64,000 nt of DNA from Aquanectria penicillioides (lineage: Eukaryota; Ascomycota; Sordariomycetes; Hypocreales; Nectriaceae): positions 5,208,746 through 5,272,745 of the forward strand of contig PYIU01000001.1 of assembly GCA_003415625.1 (NCBI GenBank), read 5' to 3'. The notes under the pieces are model-generated. The model made no database searches. It was not told where the DNA came from and saw only the letters and a list, made by a program, of their open reading frames with translations. Positions 25,371-37,181 of this stretch are shown here, in pieces (position 1 is the stretch's first letter; every line of letters begins with the position of its first letter). The position numbers and the translations under genes are program-made.

Positions 25371-26547
25371 TGTTTGGTGGGGGGAACAGGGAGGGAGCAG
25401 TAGATGAAGGACAGACAAGAGGCCAGAATGGAAGAGGGGAATTCTGGAGTTACTTGGCTTGATCCGATTTTGATAAAGCTTCCAGCGTAGACACGGGATA
25501 AATACAGCAAATGGCAAATGCTGAAGCTGCACACCCGCGGATCAATATGACGGCCTCGGGTATGGAAGCACTATGACGACGGACAAGGCCCTCCGCTCGG
25601 TCCTCCTCGGCTTTCAGCGGGGGCGATTCCGAAGTGGCGGGCAGTGGAGGTACTGGAGGTTTAGTGGCCACTCACCGGCGCCCGTTTGCGACTGTGCCGA
25701 GCCATCCCCGGAACCGATACAGCAGGACCCCAGAAATCCCCCCTCCTCCCCGCTCAGAAGCTTGAAGCAGCAATTCTGGTGCCTTTGGTGCCGTTCGTCG
25801 CCCTCGCAGGCTCGCAGGCTCGTTCTCACCTCACTTATACACACACACACACACACACACACCAGCGCCCGAGCTCGAGACCCCGAGCTTGATGCTGTCA
25901 GATCGAGCCGCAATCAACGCCCCTCCCCTTGCGCCATTTGGCCCTCGGTGAATGTCCGTCTTGTGCCGTGCGTCCCCTCGGCTTAGTTAATAATGTTCCG
26001 AAGGCCTATAAGAACTGCATGAGCATGACATCTTGCGTGTCTGCTACTATCTACCTCCCTCTTGCCGCTCATTTCCGCACGTCATGCTGACCTGAACGCC
26101 CACCCACGCTCCCACGCTCTGAACGAGCAGCATGTGAGATTCAGACTCCTCATCCGCTGGGAGCTGCGCTGGACCGCCCGTGATCAGATCACGTGCCCGC
26201 TCAAAGAGCGGTGGGGCTTCATTGACGTGGTTTATTGGCCCCAACGCCAACAACCGTGTGATTGGTAGGCTTCGCCACCGATATTGGGCCTTGGGTCGAT
26301 TCACTCTCTCGTGGGAAGCACTTCGATGACCAATCTCCGTTTCCGCCTGTTTCCGTCTATCGTGACTCTTCCCTCAGCCGTTTGTTTGAACCAGGGAGTA
26401 AAATCATCCGTATTTTCGCAATAGGAAGATCCCCAGCCCAGAGGCCGTCTAGAACTTCCCCAATACATCATCCTCGCCCGCCTCCTGTACCCCTCAGCGC
26501 CCACCTATTGCCTCCCAACCCATCTCTCCGAATTCCCCTCGATCACC
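25371..26547. promoter_or_regulatory. Divergent promoter region between the thiolase gene (-) and RAD6 (+)
   Basis: A 1.18-kb interval between two start codons. It includes a dinucleotide repeat (separate entry), a TCACGTGC E-box-like site at 26189-26196, and a pyrimidine-rich leader just before RAD6. No gene is supported. Confidence 0.5.
25839..25862. repeat. (AC)12 microsatellite
   Basis: Twelve uninterrupted AC units in the thiolase-RAD6 intergenic region. Confidence 0.95.
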
Positions 26548-27196
26548 ATGTCTACCGCCGCCCGACGTCGCTTGATGCGAGACTTCAAGGTCCGAGAACC
26601 CTCCCTGGGCGTCATAGAGACCCATCTGAATTCTAACACCTGATGCAGCGGATGCAAACCGATCCTCCCGCTGGTGTCTCTGCGTCGCCAGTTCCCGACA
26701 ATGTCATGACCTGGTATGCCGCTGACGTCCAGCACCTCCGACGAAACACCCCAATACTTATCGCCTGCATTTAGGAATGCCGTCATTATCGGTCCCGCAG
26801 ACACCCCATTCGAGGATGGCACTTTCCGACTCGTCATGCAGTTCGAAGAGCAATATCCCAACAAACCCCCGCAAGTCAAGTTCATCAGCCAGATGTTCCA
26901 CCCGAACGTATATGCCACCGGAGAGCTTTGTCTGGATATTCTCCAGAATCGATGGAGCCCCACCTACGACGTTGCTGCCGTCTTGACCAGCATCCAAAGG
27001 TAAGGATAAAACAATCGCAGTCGCCTGCGCCAGCGAGTTGGATGGTCGTGTTGATTGACATGTGTGCCCAAGTTTACTCAACGATCCGAACACGGGCTCC
27101 CCTGCAAACGTCGAGGCCTCGAACCTGTACAAGGACAACCGAAAGGAATACACAAAGCGTGTCCGAGAAACTGTGGAGAAGAGCTGGGAGGACTAG
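26548..27196 (+). CDS. RAD6: Ubiquitin-conjugating enzyme E2 Rad6/Ubc2
   Basis: Exons 26548-26589, 26649-26713, 26775-26999 and 27073-27196 give 151 residues. The N-terminus [20 protein letters not shown] is the near-invariant RAD6 start. Catalytic Cys is residue 88 in [14 protein letters not shown], preceded by the HPN motif (FHPNVYATG). The C-terminus ends at [11 protein letters not shown] without the acidic tail found in budding yeast, as in other filamentous fungi and animals. Rad6 with Bre1-, Rad18- or Ubr1-type E3s ubiquitinates histone H2B, PCNA and N-degron substrates in nucleus and cytosol. Intron 1 uses a weak donor (GTCCGA), inferred from the perfect protein junction. Confidence 0.96.
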
Positions 27197-28953
27197 GCGA
27201 CCACGGAAGCACACGAAAGACAACACCCCCAACCTATATGAATGGACACGCGACCAGCGGAATCCACGGAAAGGGAATTTGGCGTGGCATCTGACCAGGC
27301 CATCTCGACACTCTACATATGCTCCTTTGCTCGGGAAACCGGACCAAGACAGGCGAGGCAGTTATCTGGCGTTCTGGTGCGCGGAGTTGGACTGATTGCA
27401 TTCGGGGCGTTTAGCTGTGCTGAGGGCGGAGCGCGCCCCCTCCTCAAGGCTGTATACAGATCATGATATCACGAGGCTCATTAGGAGAGGCATTTCCCCC
27501 CCCTCCAAACCCGCTTCCGTTTATATTTCTTTTTCAAAATGACAAGTTTGTATTGCAACCCACAGATGGACTCGGAAACCTGGAACTTGGAATGCCATCA
27601 TTGCTTCCACTGATACGCAGATAACGCGAGCCACATTCGCCACGTCCCACTGCACTTCGTACGACGACACAAGGATAGACAGCCACCATCGCATTCGTGG
27701 ACCAAGGAAGTTGGTCACGAGCCAGACGTGTCGCGTTGCGTTTGTGTTGCTCGTAGCCCGTTGTGTGGCCGATCCATAGGCAGAGACGGGACGAGTGACA
27801 GGAATGACCCCTCCTTATCATTCCGTGCCTGAATATGCCGCCTATCAGTTCGCGCCATCTCGCATTTCTGAGCTTGAGCGCCCCCCCAGGGCCCGCCCTC
27901 GTCCGTTTGAAGACGGGTCCTGGAGGGGGCAGCCTCCTGTAATTCCCCTGCCATTGTCGCCCTTTGTGCCAAGGTGGCCCCAATGTTGCTTGTTGCTTTT
28001 TTTTCTTCTGTTTGTCTTTGGAAGGGAGGGGCCGCTGCCAACGCCTGTCAGGGCCAATGCCAGGGCGCTGCCAGGGCACTCAGCCAGACCCGGCAAGCGA
28101 GAGGGTGCGGTACAGGGGCGGGGGAATTCATGGGGGCGGATTTTTTTCTGTGACCTTGCTTTTAGGGGTCGTAGCGGACAGCGGGAAGCAGACAACGGGT
28201 AAGTTAGTGGGCAGCCAACAGTGGAATAGCGGGCAGTTGACGATGGGCGATGGATAAGGGACTGCACCAGTCGCCGGCAGCAGCAACGGCTGGGCTTGAT
28301 GTCATGTGTGTCTGCGGCAAATCAAATTGCTTGATGCTCAAACGCTGCCGCATAGCAGTCGGCCAAATTGCGTGGTAGTACGGCTGAAACGAGGGCCGGG
28401 GCCCGGTACCAATACCAATACCCAATGCCTGGGTAAGGTGCGGAGTCACTCGCCACGGTGCATGTACCTGCCTACTGATCTTACGTGCTGGAGTACGCGA
28501 GTGTCCCTTAGCGCGTCGCCCCAATCAACTCCAATACCCAAACCCACCGCTTTGTCGTGGCCGCTGTGCTGTGACTGTTGTCGACATCCTGCTCTACCTT
28601 GTCTTACCTACCTAATCTGTACCTCACCTCTGTTTGTGCGCCGCAGCGTTTGTGTTGCTGTTGCTGACCGCACCACCCCGACTCCCCACGGCCGCCGTGT
28701 CTTGGCCTGTTTCTCGTTTCTCGCCGTCGTCCTCTCCTCGACCGCATCGTCTTTGTCGCTCGAGGTTCCCCTCCCGAACGCTCGTCGCCGTTTTGCGGCT
28801 CTTGCGTGCGTTTCCGTGGCAGCCCGCTGCCCGCATCTCGGTGCAAACCACCATCCCCCTGACTCGATACTCGATACTCGATACTCGACACTCGACGCTC
28901 GACGCCGCGGCACATGATAATATCCTTTGTGTGACACTCAACACGCGCCCAAC
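27197..28953. other. Intergenic region, RAD6 3' UTR and kinesin promoter
   Basis: No gene supported in 1.76 kb. It includes C/G-rich promoter-like DNA and, just before the kinesin start, a CTCGAY tandem repeat (separate entry). ORFs of up to 203 codons at 28306-28917 overlap on both strands and look random. Confidence 0.5.
28862..28903. repeat. Six tandem copies of a 7-bp unit (ACTCGAT and variants)
   Basis: Units read ACTCGAT three times, then ACTCGAC twice and GCTCGAC. It lies 51-92 nt before the kinesin start codon, so probably in the 5' leader or core promoter. Confidence 0.9.
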
Positions 28954-31868
28954 ATGTCGTCTGCCAACAGCATCAAGGTCGTCGGTCGATTCCGACCTCA
29001 GAACAAGATCGAGCTCGAGTCGGGCGGCAAGCCCATCGTTACCTTTCAAGGCGATGACACTTGTACTCTCGATGTACGTCCTCTCAGGCCTCCCCCCTTC
29101 CCTTTGCCCCATGGCGATACGGGCATCCGACTAATATTTTCCCCCGCCCGCAGTCCAAAGATGCTCAGGGTAGCTTCACCTTTGACCGGGTGTTTGATAT
29201 GCAATGTAGACAGCAGGACATCTTCGACTTCTCCATTCGCCCCACCGTCGACGACATCATCAATGGCTACAACGGTACCGTTTTCGCCTACGGTCAGACC
29301 GGTGCCGGTAAGTCGTACACCATGATGGGAACCAACATCGACGACGAAGAGGGCAGAGGTGTCATTCCCCGCATTGTCGAGCAGATCTTCGCCAGCATCC
29401 TGTCCAGCCCCAGCACCATCGAGTATACCGTCCGAGTCAGTTACATGGAAATCTACATGGAGAGGATTCGAGATTTGCTAGCTCCCCAAAACGACAACCT
29501 ACCCGTCCACGAGGAAAAGAACCGAGGTGTCTACGTAAAGGGCCTATTGGAGATTTATGTGTCCAGCGTTCAGGAAGTGTACGAGGTGATGAGGAGGGGA
29601 GGAAATGCCCGAGCCGTGGCCGCCACCAACATGAACCAAGAATCCTCGCGATCGCATTCCATTTTCGTCATTACGGTTACCCAGAAGAACGTCGAGACCG
29701 GTTCGGCCAAAAGCGGTCAGCTGTTCCTCGTAGATTTGGCTGGTAGCGAAAAGGTGGGGAAGACCGGCGCCAGCGGTCAAACTCTCGAGGAAGCCAAAAA
29801 GATCAACAAGAGTTTGAGTGCTTTGGGCATGGTCATCAACGCCCTCACTGACGGCAAATCTTCACATATTCCTTATCGAGACTCCAAATTGACCCGTATC
29901 CTGCAAGAGTCCTTGGGTGGTAACAGTCGAACAACTCTCATCATCAACTGCTCGCCCAGCAGTTACAACGATGCTGAAACCCTGAGTACCTTGCGATTCG
30001 GTACTAGAGCCAAATCGATTAAGAACAAGGCCAAGGTCAACGCCGAGCTCAGCCCTGCCGAGCTCAAGGCTTTGCTCAAGAAGGCCCAGGGACAGGTTAC
30101 TAACTTCGAGAGCTACATCTCCAATTTGGAGGGCGAGATTCAGTTATGGCGTGCTGGAGAGGCAGTGCCCAGGGAGAGATGGGCTGCACCAGTTTCCGAT
30201 GCTGTTGCAGGAGCCAGGGCCGATGCGCGAGCACCGAGACCCTCTACACCCTCTCGGTTACAAGCAGAGAGCCGCTCCGAGACGCCAGGTATCTCAGAAC
30301 GCTCTGGAACTCCCAGTCTACCTTTGGATAAGGACGAGAGGGAAGAGTTCCTCCGCAGAGAGAATGAGCTCCAGGACCAGATTTCAGAAAAGGAGACCCA
30401 GGCTGCTGCCGCCGAGAAGCAGCTGCGCGAGACCAAGGAAGAGTTGACATACCTCAAGGAACATGACGGCAAAGTGGGCAAGGAGAATGAGAAGCTTACG
30501 ACTGAAGTCAACGAGTTCAAGATGCAATTGGAACGGTTGACGTTTGAGAGCAAAGAGGCTCAGATCACTATGGACGCACTAAAGGAGGCCAACTCGGAAC
30601 TCACAACGGAACTTGATGATGTGAAGCAGCAGCTGCTCGACGTCAAGATGAGTGCCAAGGAGACGGGTGCCGCTCTCGACGAGAAGGAGAAGAAGAAGGC
30701 CGAAAAGATGGCGAAGATGATGGCTGGTTTCGACCTCGGTGGTGACGTCTTCAGCGAGAATGAGCGCTACATTGCCGAGGCCATCCAGAAGGTTGACACC
30801 CTACACGAGCAGAGCTCCATTGGAGACAACATTGCACCTGACGAGTTTAAGGACCTCCGTGCGCGACTGGTTGAGACCCAGGGCATTGTTCGACAAGCCG
30901 AGTTGTCCATGTACGGCACTTCCTCTACCGATCTGGATAGTCGCCGAAGGCAAGAACTCGAGACCCGACTAGAGGCTGTGCAACAAGAGTACGAGGACCT
31001 TCTTACCCGAAACCTTGGCCCCGAGGATGTTGAAGAGGTCAAGGCCCGCCTAGAGAATGCCTTCTCCAACCGCCAATCGGCCCAGGTTCAGCTTGTGGAT
31101 CAGATGAAGGAAGATATTGCCCAAAAGGCTGCCGAGAACGCGAGAATGAAGACCTTGATCGATGACCTACAACAGCGCGTCAAGGCGGGTGCTGCGGCTC
31201 CCATGGCCAACGGCAAGACTATCCAGCAGCAGATTGCTGAGTTTGACGTGATGAAGAAGAGTCTCATGCGAGATCTCCAGAACCGCTGCGAGCGTGTTGT
31301 GGAGCTTGAGATCTCTCTCGACGAGACTCGAGAACAGTACAACAATGTTTTGCGATCATCCAACAACCGCGCCCAGCAGAAGAAGATGGCATTCCTCGAG
31401 AGGAACCTTGAGCAGCTTACTCAAGTCCAGCGCCAGCTGGTTGAGCAGAACTCGGCCCTCAAGAAGGAAGTTGCTATTGCCGAGCGCAAGCTTATTGCGA
31501 GAAACGAGCGTATTCAGAGCCTGGAGAGCTTGCTGCAGGACAGCCAGGAGAAGATGGCTGCGGCCAACCACAAGTGCGCCATCCCCCCTTTCCCCATGTA
31601 TCACACCAATGCTAACACGCCCACTTCCAGATTCGAGGTTCAGCTGGCAGCTGTCAAGGAGCGGCTGGAGATGGCCAAGGCCGGCAGCACGCGCGGCCTG
31701 AACTCGCCCGGCGGCGGCTTCAGCTTTGCCAATGCGGGCAGCCGCATCGCGAAGCCCCTCCGAGGTGGCGGTGGCGACAACGCTCCCACCATCCCTACTA
31801 TCCAGAACCTCCACCAGAGCGAAGGAAGCAACAACAAGCGAGCCAGTTGGTTCTTCAACAAGTCATAG
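28954..31868 (+). CDS. Conventional kinesin heavy chain (kinesin-1)
   Basis: Exons 28954-29073, 29154-31573 and 31631-31868 give 925 residues (Neurospora NKIN is 928). The N-terminal motor has P-loop GQTGAGKS at residues 87-94, switch I NQESSRSHSIFVIT, switch II FLVDLAGSEKVGKTGASG and the microtubule-binding segment IPYRDSKLTRILQESLGGNS. The neck linker and neck follow (KSIKNKAKVNAELSPAELK). A long coiled-coil stalk follows, then the fungal tail coiled coil (NNRAQQKKMAFLERNLEQL) with cargo/autoinhibition region. The end GSRIAKPLRGGGG and RASWFFNKS is typical. Role: plus-end vesicle, endosome and dynein transport for hyphal tip growth. Intron 2 (31574-31630) is 57 nt without an in-frame stop; splicing is favoured because it restores ANHKFEVQLAAVKERLE. 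Confidence 0.96.
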
Positions 31869-32653
31869 ACAAAGAGATGTGCCCTAACAGCGCGAGGGCT
31901 TTCGGCTTTGGGCGGCGTTGTGAGAAGGACCGGTATAAAACCCAACCAACACCCCTACTAGCACTAACCCCCCCATCATACCCCATACCCAATTCGACGA
32001 GCTTTCTACTTTTCTTTTGTGACTTTTTTTTAACGAGGGCTATAGAGAATGGGGGTGGCAAAACCATGATTGGATTTATGACATGTCTTGAGTTGGGATG
32101 AATGGATGGAATGGATGAGTGGACGAAGTGTCTTGTGCAAAAGATCGCGAGAGAATGGCGAGTGCGAGTGCACTCTTCATTTATTTTATTTTATTTTTAC
32201 TAGTTTCGTGTGGACGAGAGACGGGCAACCGAACAGGAGGGTAGTTTGCATGGGCGGGAGTTTTGTCACGACCACGCTCCTCACGCACGAAAGTCAAAGA
32301 CATTGAATGAAATCGAGTTTTAGCAAATGGTTGCAAACATTTTTTTTTCCTTTTTTCTTCATTTGTTTTTTTATGGGAGTAGAACTATCCTAGAGGAAAG
32401 AGTCTTTGACATATAACCATGGTATGCAACTGATCCGTTCTGAGACAAGACAATACAAGGCAAGGAAAAATCAACCATAGTTGTTACTAGTACTACCCGC
32501 AGTATTTGTGAGACATCATTGCGTGACTTGTGTGAGCCTTAAGGCTGAGCTTCGGCTGCCTATTTGGCCAAGGTTTTCTATAGAACCTGGTTCAACACTT
32601 TCAACGCCTTTGCTGATTCCCCTGAAACGAGGCTGGCGCAGAGGACGTTCCAT
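31869..32653. other. Convergent intergenic spacer (3' ends of kinesin and membrane-protein genes)
   Basis: A 785-nt spacer, T-rich around 32340-32370. It contains no supportable gene. Confidence 0.5.
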
Positions 32654-33879
32654 TTACTGCTCTCCAGTTTGGGTTGGGTGAGAAGTGAGCATACCCAGAG
32701 CAAACGTGACGATGCCCAGGAGGATGCTAACAACGGAGCCAATGGCGACGGCCTTGACGTAGAAGATGACCAGACGGCGCCAGGCAGCCTTGGTGAAGGT
32801 GGACCAGGCATCATTCACTGAAACGAAGCCGGAGCCGCCAACAATGGCGGGCTCAAGCTTGCCCTGGAAGGTGCGGTCAAAGGGGATGATAGTCTCCTGG
32901 TCATCGGGAAGCAAAGAGGCCTGGACGCGAACGAGCACGACGTAGGCGGGAATGACAACAAAGACGTGAAGCATGAGGGAGATGACGTAGACAGTCAGGA
33001 GCTTCCAGCTGCTGTTGCCCTCAGGAACCTCCAAGCGGGAGTAGTTGCTGCTGAGGCCGAAAGCAGCCAGAATGCCGTAGGTAATACCGCCGCTGACCAT
33101 TTTCGCGACCCAGTAGATGGCGATGGGGCGCCAGGTGGCCGCGAAGGTGGACTTAAAAGGAGGCAGACGGCGCCAGAAGTGCTTGGACGACACGGGAGTC
33201 ATGACGATGTGGACCCAAGCAGTGTTGAACTGGCAGAGGAGGAGAGATGGGGCGATGAGTGCGAAGAGGAAGAGGGGGCCGAGAAGGCTAGACAGGAACA
33301 GGGTGAGCCAAAGTTCGATGATGCCCTGGAAGATGAAGCAGGCGAAGCCACGGAAGGTGGAGCGGAAGCCGCCATGAGATCTCAGCAGACGCCAGGTGCC
33401 CATGAAGGACGAGGTGATGGGGCGGCCGCTGACATCGAGGTTGAGAGGGCGAGAGGGAACGGCGGCAGAGCCAGGCCCAGTCGCGGACTTGGGGACGCTG
33501 CCGGGAAGAGGAACACCGGGGGCAGAGCCTGGGACAGAGCCGGAAGCGACGGGCGACTCGTCATCGAGGGCGACGGGCTCGTAGGCGGGAGGGTGCTCGT
33601 CCTCGACAATGACGAAGACGGGGAGGACCTTGGAGAAGGTGTAATTGACCTGGAGATGGGGTGTTAGCGGGCTATCTCAAGTGGACTGCGGAAGTTAAGG
33701 GAAATGCGTACCAGGACGAAGAGGGGGATGCAGATGACGAAGGCAACGAGGAAGACTGCCCAAGCCCAAGGGTAGAGGGCGCGAGAGGGCTGATGGGGTT
33801 CCTCGGGCTGGTTGGAGGCGGTCTCGATGGTGTAGTCGATGGCCCGCTTGAGGAGCACGGGATTGATGTGGGAGATCAT
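32654..33879 (-). CDS. Polytopic membrane protein of unknown function, fungal-specific
   Basis: Exons 33879-33712 and 33649-32654 give 387 residues. Start ATGATCTCCCACATC follows a good context and the intron is phase 0. Hydrophobic segments occur near residues 37-57, 157-177, 180-200, 230-253, 270-295 and 352-380, suggesting about six membrane spans. Between the first and second span is a soluble Pro/Ser/Gly-rich loop (EDEHPPAYEPVALDDE, then repeated GSVPGSAPG-type text). The block SFMGTWRLLRSHGGFRSTFR precedes span two. I do not recognize a named family and assign no function. It is convergent with kinesin-1 and divergent from PPM1. Confidence 0.85.
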
Positions 33880-34971
33880 GGCGGCGATGCGAGTTCGTCG
33901 CCTCGATTTAAGACTGAGATGGAGACGGAGACGGAGGTGTGATACTAGGAGAGAGGAGGAGGACGAGTAAAGGAACAAAAAGATGAAAGATGAGGGAGAA
34001 AAAGGGTATTTCAAAAAGATCAAGAGAAGAAGGGGTTGATGAAGAAGAAGAAGAAGCAGAAGAAAATGATGATTGGGCTTCTTGTTCCGCAACCACAAGC
34101 GCAGGACGTGATGCTGACGACGAACCAAACGAGATGATGGGATGGGCAACTTGGGGGGTCTTATTGAGTTCAACTATGGATACTGATGGGACGGGGTGGC
34201 GTGTGTCCAAGGCTGCAAGCCCCCCAGGCCCTTCCCAGGCCCCTCCCAGGCCCCAGGCACTCTGCCTCCAAGACCACTGCACCTTCACCACCAACACCGG
34301 CCCAGGCGGCTAGCGGCCCTGACAGCACTGCATGTCGACGCTGTAGGTGACTCTGCAAGTGGGGCTCTCAGGCTAGGGCGACCAAGCAGCAGGCAGCACA
34401 GGCCCTGAAGCTCTGGCTCAGCCACACGCTGTTGCAATCCTTCACTTTCAATAGATTGCTGTGAATGAAGGATTCCGCCGCCAAGCACCATGGTGAGTCA
34501 AATGTGTGTGTCCTTACGTGCCAGCCAAGGACAGCAACAAGAGCCTGGAGACGAAGAGGAGGAATAAGAAGGAGAAAAATACAGATGGCCTCTCTGTGCC
34601 GCAGAGTTGCTGTGGAAGCGTTGGGAAATGGTGGCGTTAGTGCTGGCAGGGTGGCCCTCGGTCCTTGACGCCAGCTTTCCACACTTGTTCGTATCGTCTT
34701 GGGAACGAACGTCTGTCGTGAAGAGTTTCAGACTTCATAGAGGTTGGAGGAGGGAGAGAGACGACTGGGATTGCACATGTCTCGGCTATTACCCGATCTG
34801 GACGTGGGCGGATTTCAGCTTGCACAAAGAGAAGGCCAGGACATGCATGACCAGTTACATCGATGATGAGGATGATAGGCCACGGGGTCCAATCTCTTCC
34901 TTGTACTACGGTTGTTGCAATGTTGTTGAGGTCAGATACACATGCATGCTGGCTTCTCATCCTCTTCCTCA

Positions 34972-35004
<33 letters not shown>

Positions 35005-35914
35005 AGCGATCAGCAATCATAGCGTCTCCTTGGTCGAGCCTAATCGAAATCCGAACCTCCGCAGATGTTGCTGGAGTTGGGTGTCTCGGAGATTTCTATT
35101 TCGGTCTCGAGTCTCGGGGCGATTAACCACCCGACCGTTCCGGGATCGCTCGGCTGCCAATTGCACGGTTTGTCATGCAGCATTCACAAACGACAGCTAC
35201 AGGGGTGCGGACTTTGCGTGCTAGGCGCACTGGAACTCGGAAGCAGCCCCCTGTATTTTCTGGGGCCTCTGAAGGGGACTAAGTTGAGACTGGGGGCGTG
35301 TGTGTGGTTGTTGTCGTGCATGCAGTAGTTAAACTGGCTTGTGGGCACTGGGCACGCGCCACATCCGCTATGCAACCAACTCAACCGAGTTGTCGAGAGA
35401 GGAGAGAGAGGACAGTCGAAGCTTCCAGCAGTGAAGGAGAAGTAGAAATATGGTTTGGATCCATTTTATCAAGCATATCATAGTGATAGGAATGCTTAAC
35501 TTGCAGTAGAGGTTCGTGCAACTTTGTACATGTTGGGCATTTTCGAGCCATCTCCAAGCCCCCCCCCCCCAGCGGCAGTGGTTGTACCTGGGGAGTCCCT
35601 ACAGACAGCAGCCCTACACTGCACTGCAAGAGAGGGGCGCTGGCGGGTTCAGGTCTCTGGTGCATGTGTGTTTGCCTCGCCTTGCCTCACCTCGCCTTGC
35701 CCCGCAGTCCGCATCTACTGCACCGGCCACGGCCAGCGTCCTACAGCCAGCCAACGTCCCACTTGAAGGCTGAGAGAATCGACGTCACTGGCGCTCTTCG
35801 ATAGGCCCGCCAGCCCAAGACAGCTTCGGGCCTTGTCAACACCTGTTGAGCCTCCTTGTGCTCACTCCCCAGCCTATAACTCCCGTGCTTTGGGTCCCTT
35901 GGGTCCCTTGTTAA
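33880..35914. other. Divergent intergenic region between the membrane-protein gene (-) and PPM1 (+)
   Basis: A 2.0-kb interval with no supportable gene. Near the membrane-protein start the minus strand is pyrimidine-rich (TTCTT and CTTCTC tracts, 33950-34070), a typical leader. It carries a (TC)13 microsatellite and a C10 run at 35562-35571. Confidence 0.5.
34973..34999. repeat. (TC)13 microsatellite
   Basis: Uninterrupted TC repeat in the intergenic region upstream of PPM1. Confidence 0.95.
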
Positions 35915-37181
35915 ATGTCCCACATGTCAGCCCCGTCTATACCAAATCTGCTCAGCTCTCTTCGAGGCGGCCGAGGTGGTCGGCCGGGAAGAGGCAGAGG
36001 CCGTGGTGGCCACGGCCCCTCAGCCATCTCCCATGATGCCACCATCCAGGGCACCGACACCGACGCCTCTGTGTCTCGGCTGAGCGCCGTTGACATGGGG
36101 TACCTCGATGATCCTTATGCCCCCTTCTTTGTCCAGAGCGTTGACGGCTCGGCGCCGAGACGGCTGCCCATTATCAACAGAGGTGAGACAGTAATATCAC
36201 GATCTCTCTCTCTCTCTCTCTCTCTCTCTATTCGAAGCTCCCTCTACTTGAACAATTCCAAGTTTAAAAAAAACTAAACGACTTGCAGGAACCTATACTC
36301 GCACCACTGCTCTCGACATTCTTGTCGATTCATTCCTTGGGGTAGATGAAGATGCAGAACCTGGTACCGTGGAGAAGCAAATTGTGTCATTAGGTGCAGG
36401 CACCGATACACGACCGTTTCGCCTCTTCACCCAACCTGAGAGGCCACGCTTGATATATCATGAAATTGATTTTCAGATTACTTCCTCTCGAAAGTTGCGG
36501 ACCGTGCAGGCCACGCCCGCTTTGAGAAACATCCTGACCGATATTTCATCCGAGGAGAACTCCCCATCATGGTCGAGCAGGCCGACAACAGGCGGCGAAT
36601 ATTATTGCCACGGCCTCGACCTTCGCTCCCTCTCTCACCCCCAAACCAACCCTCAGCCACCTGCTGACCCTGATCCTGAATCCGACCCCGTGGAGCCGAC
36701 CCCCCCTGCAGTCAGCCTCCCCGGCCTACGCACCGACATCCCTACTCTCTTACTCTCAGAGTGTTGTCTCTGCTACCTTTCACCATCTGAGGCATCGGGT
36801 GTTTTAGCCCACTTTACCTCACGAATTCCAAGCCTGGCCACTGTCATATATGAACCCATCAAACCTGAAGATGCCTTTGGCCGAATGATGATATCTAACC
36901 TGGCCGCGCGGCGAATCCGCATGCCCACCTTGGACGTGTACCGCCAACCCGCAGAACAAGACGCGCGCCTGCGGCAAGCCGGGTTTGAGACGGTCCACCA
37001 TCTGACCATCGAGAACATTTGGGAGACCTGGGTTGCGCCAGAGGAGAAGCAGAGAGTGGATTCCTTGGAAGGATTGGACGAGGTGGAGGAATGGAAGCTA
37101 TTGGCTGGCCATTACATTGTGGTTTGGGGATCTAAAGGGAGTGGATTTGGACAATGGGCAGGTACGGCTGGAGGAGCCTAG
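35915..37181 (+). CDS. PPM1: Leucine carboxyl methyltransferase 1 (PP2A methyltransferase)
   Basis: Exons 35915-36182 and 36289-37181 give 386 residues. After a Gly/Arg-rich N-terminus ([18 protein letters not shown]) come the family blocks. These are [25 protein letters not shown], the S-adenosylmethionine loop [14 protein letters not shown] (about residues 122-135), [15 protein letters not shown] and the catalytic-region motif [34 protein letters not shown] also matches. The C-terminus includes [19 protein letters not shown]. The enzyme methylates the C-terminal leucine of PP2A catalytic subunits and so controls holoenzyme assembly. An alternative start lies nine bases downstream (MSAPSIPN). 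The single intron carries a (TC)13 repeat. The RGG-like N-terminal stretch is unusual for the family. Confidence 0.92.
36203..36229. repeat. (TC)13 microsatellite inside the PPM1 intron
   Basis: Uninterrupted TC repeat within the intron 36183-36288, starting 20 nt after the donor. Confidence 0.95.

Noticed and set aside
26999..27072. Reading RAD6 exon 3 straight through into the following sequence
   Set aside because: It hits a stop at once, while splicing to 27073 restores the invariant [13 protein letters not shown].
33382..33667. ORFs on both strands over the membrane-protein loop
   Set aside because: Shadows of the Pro/Ser/Gly-rich coding region of the real gene.
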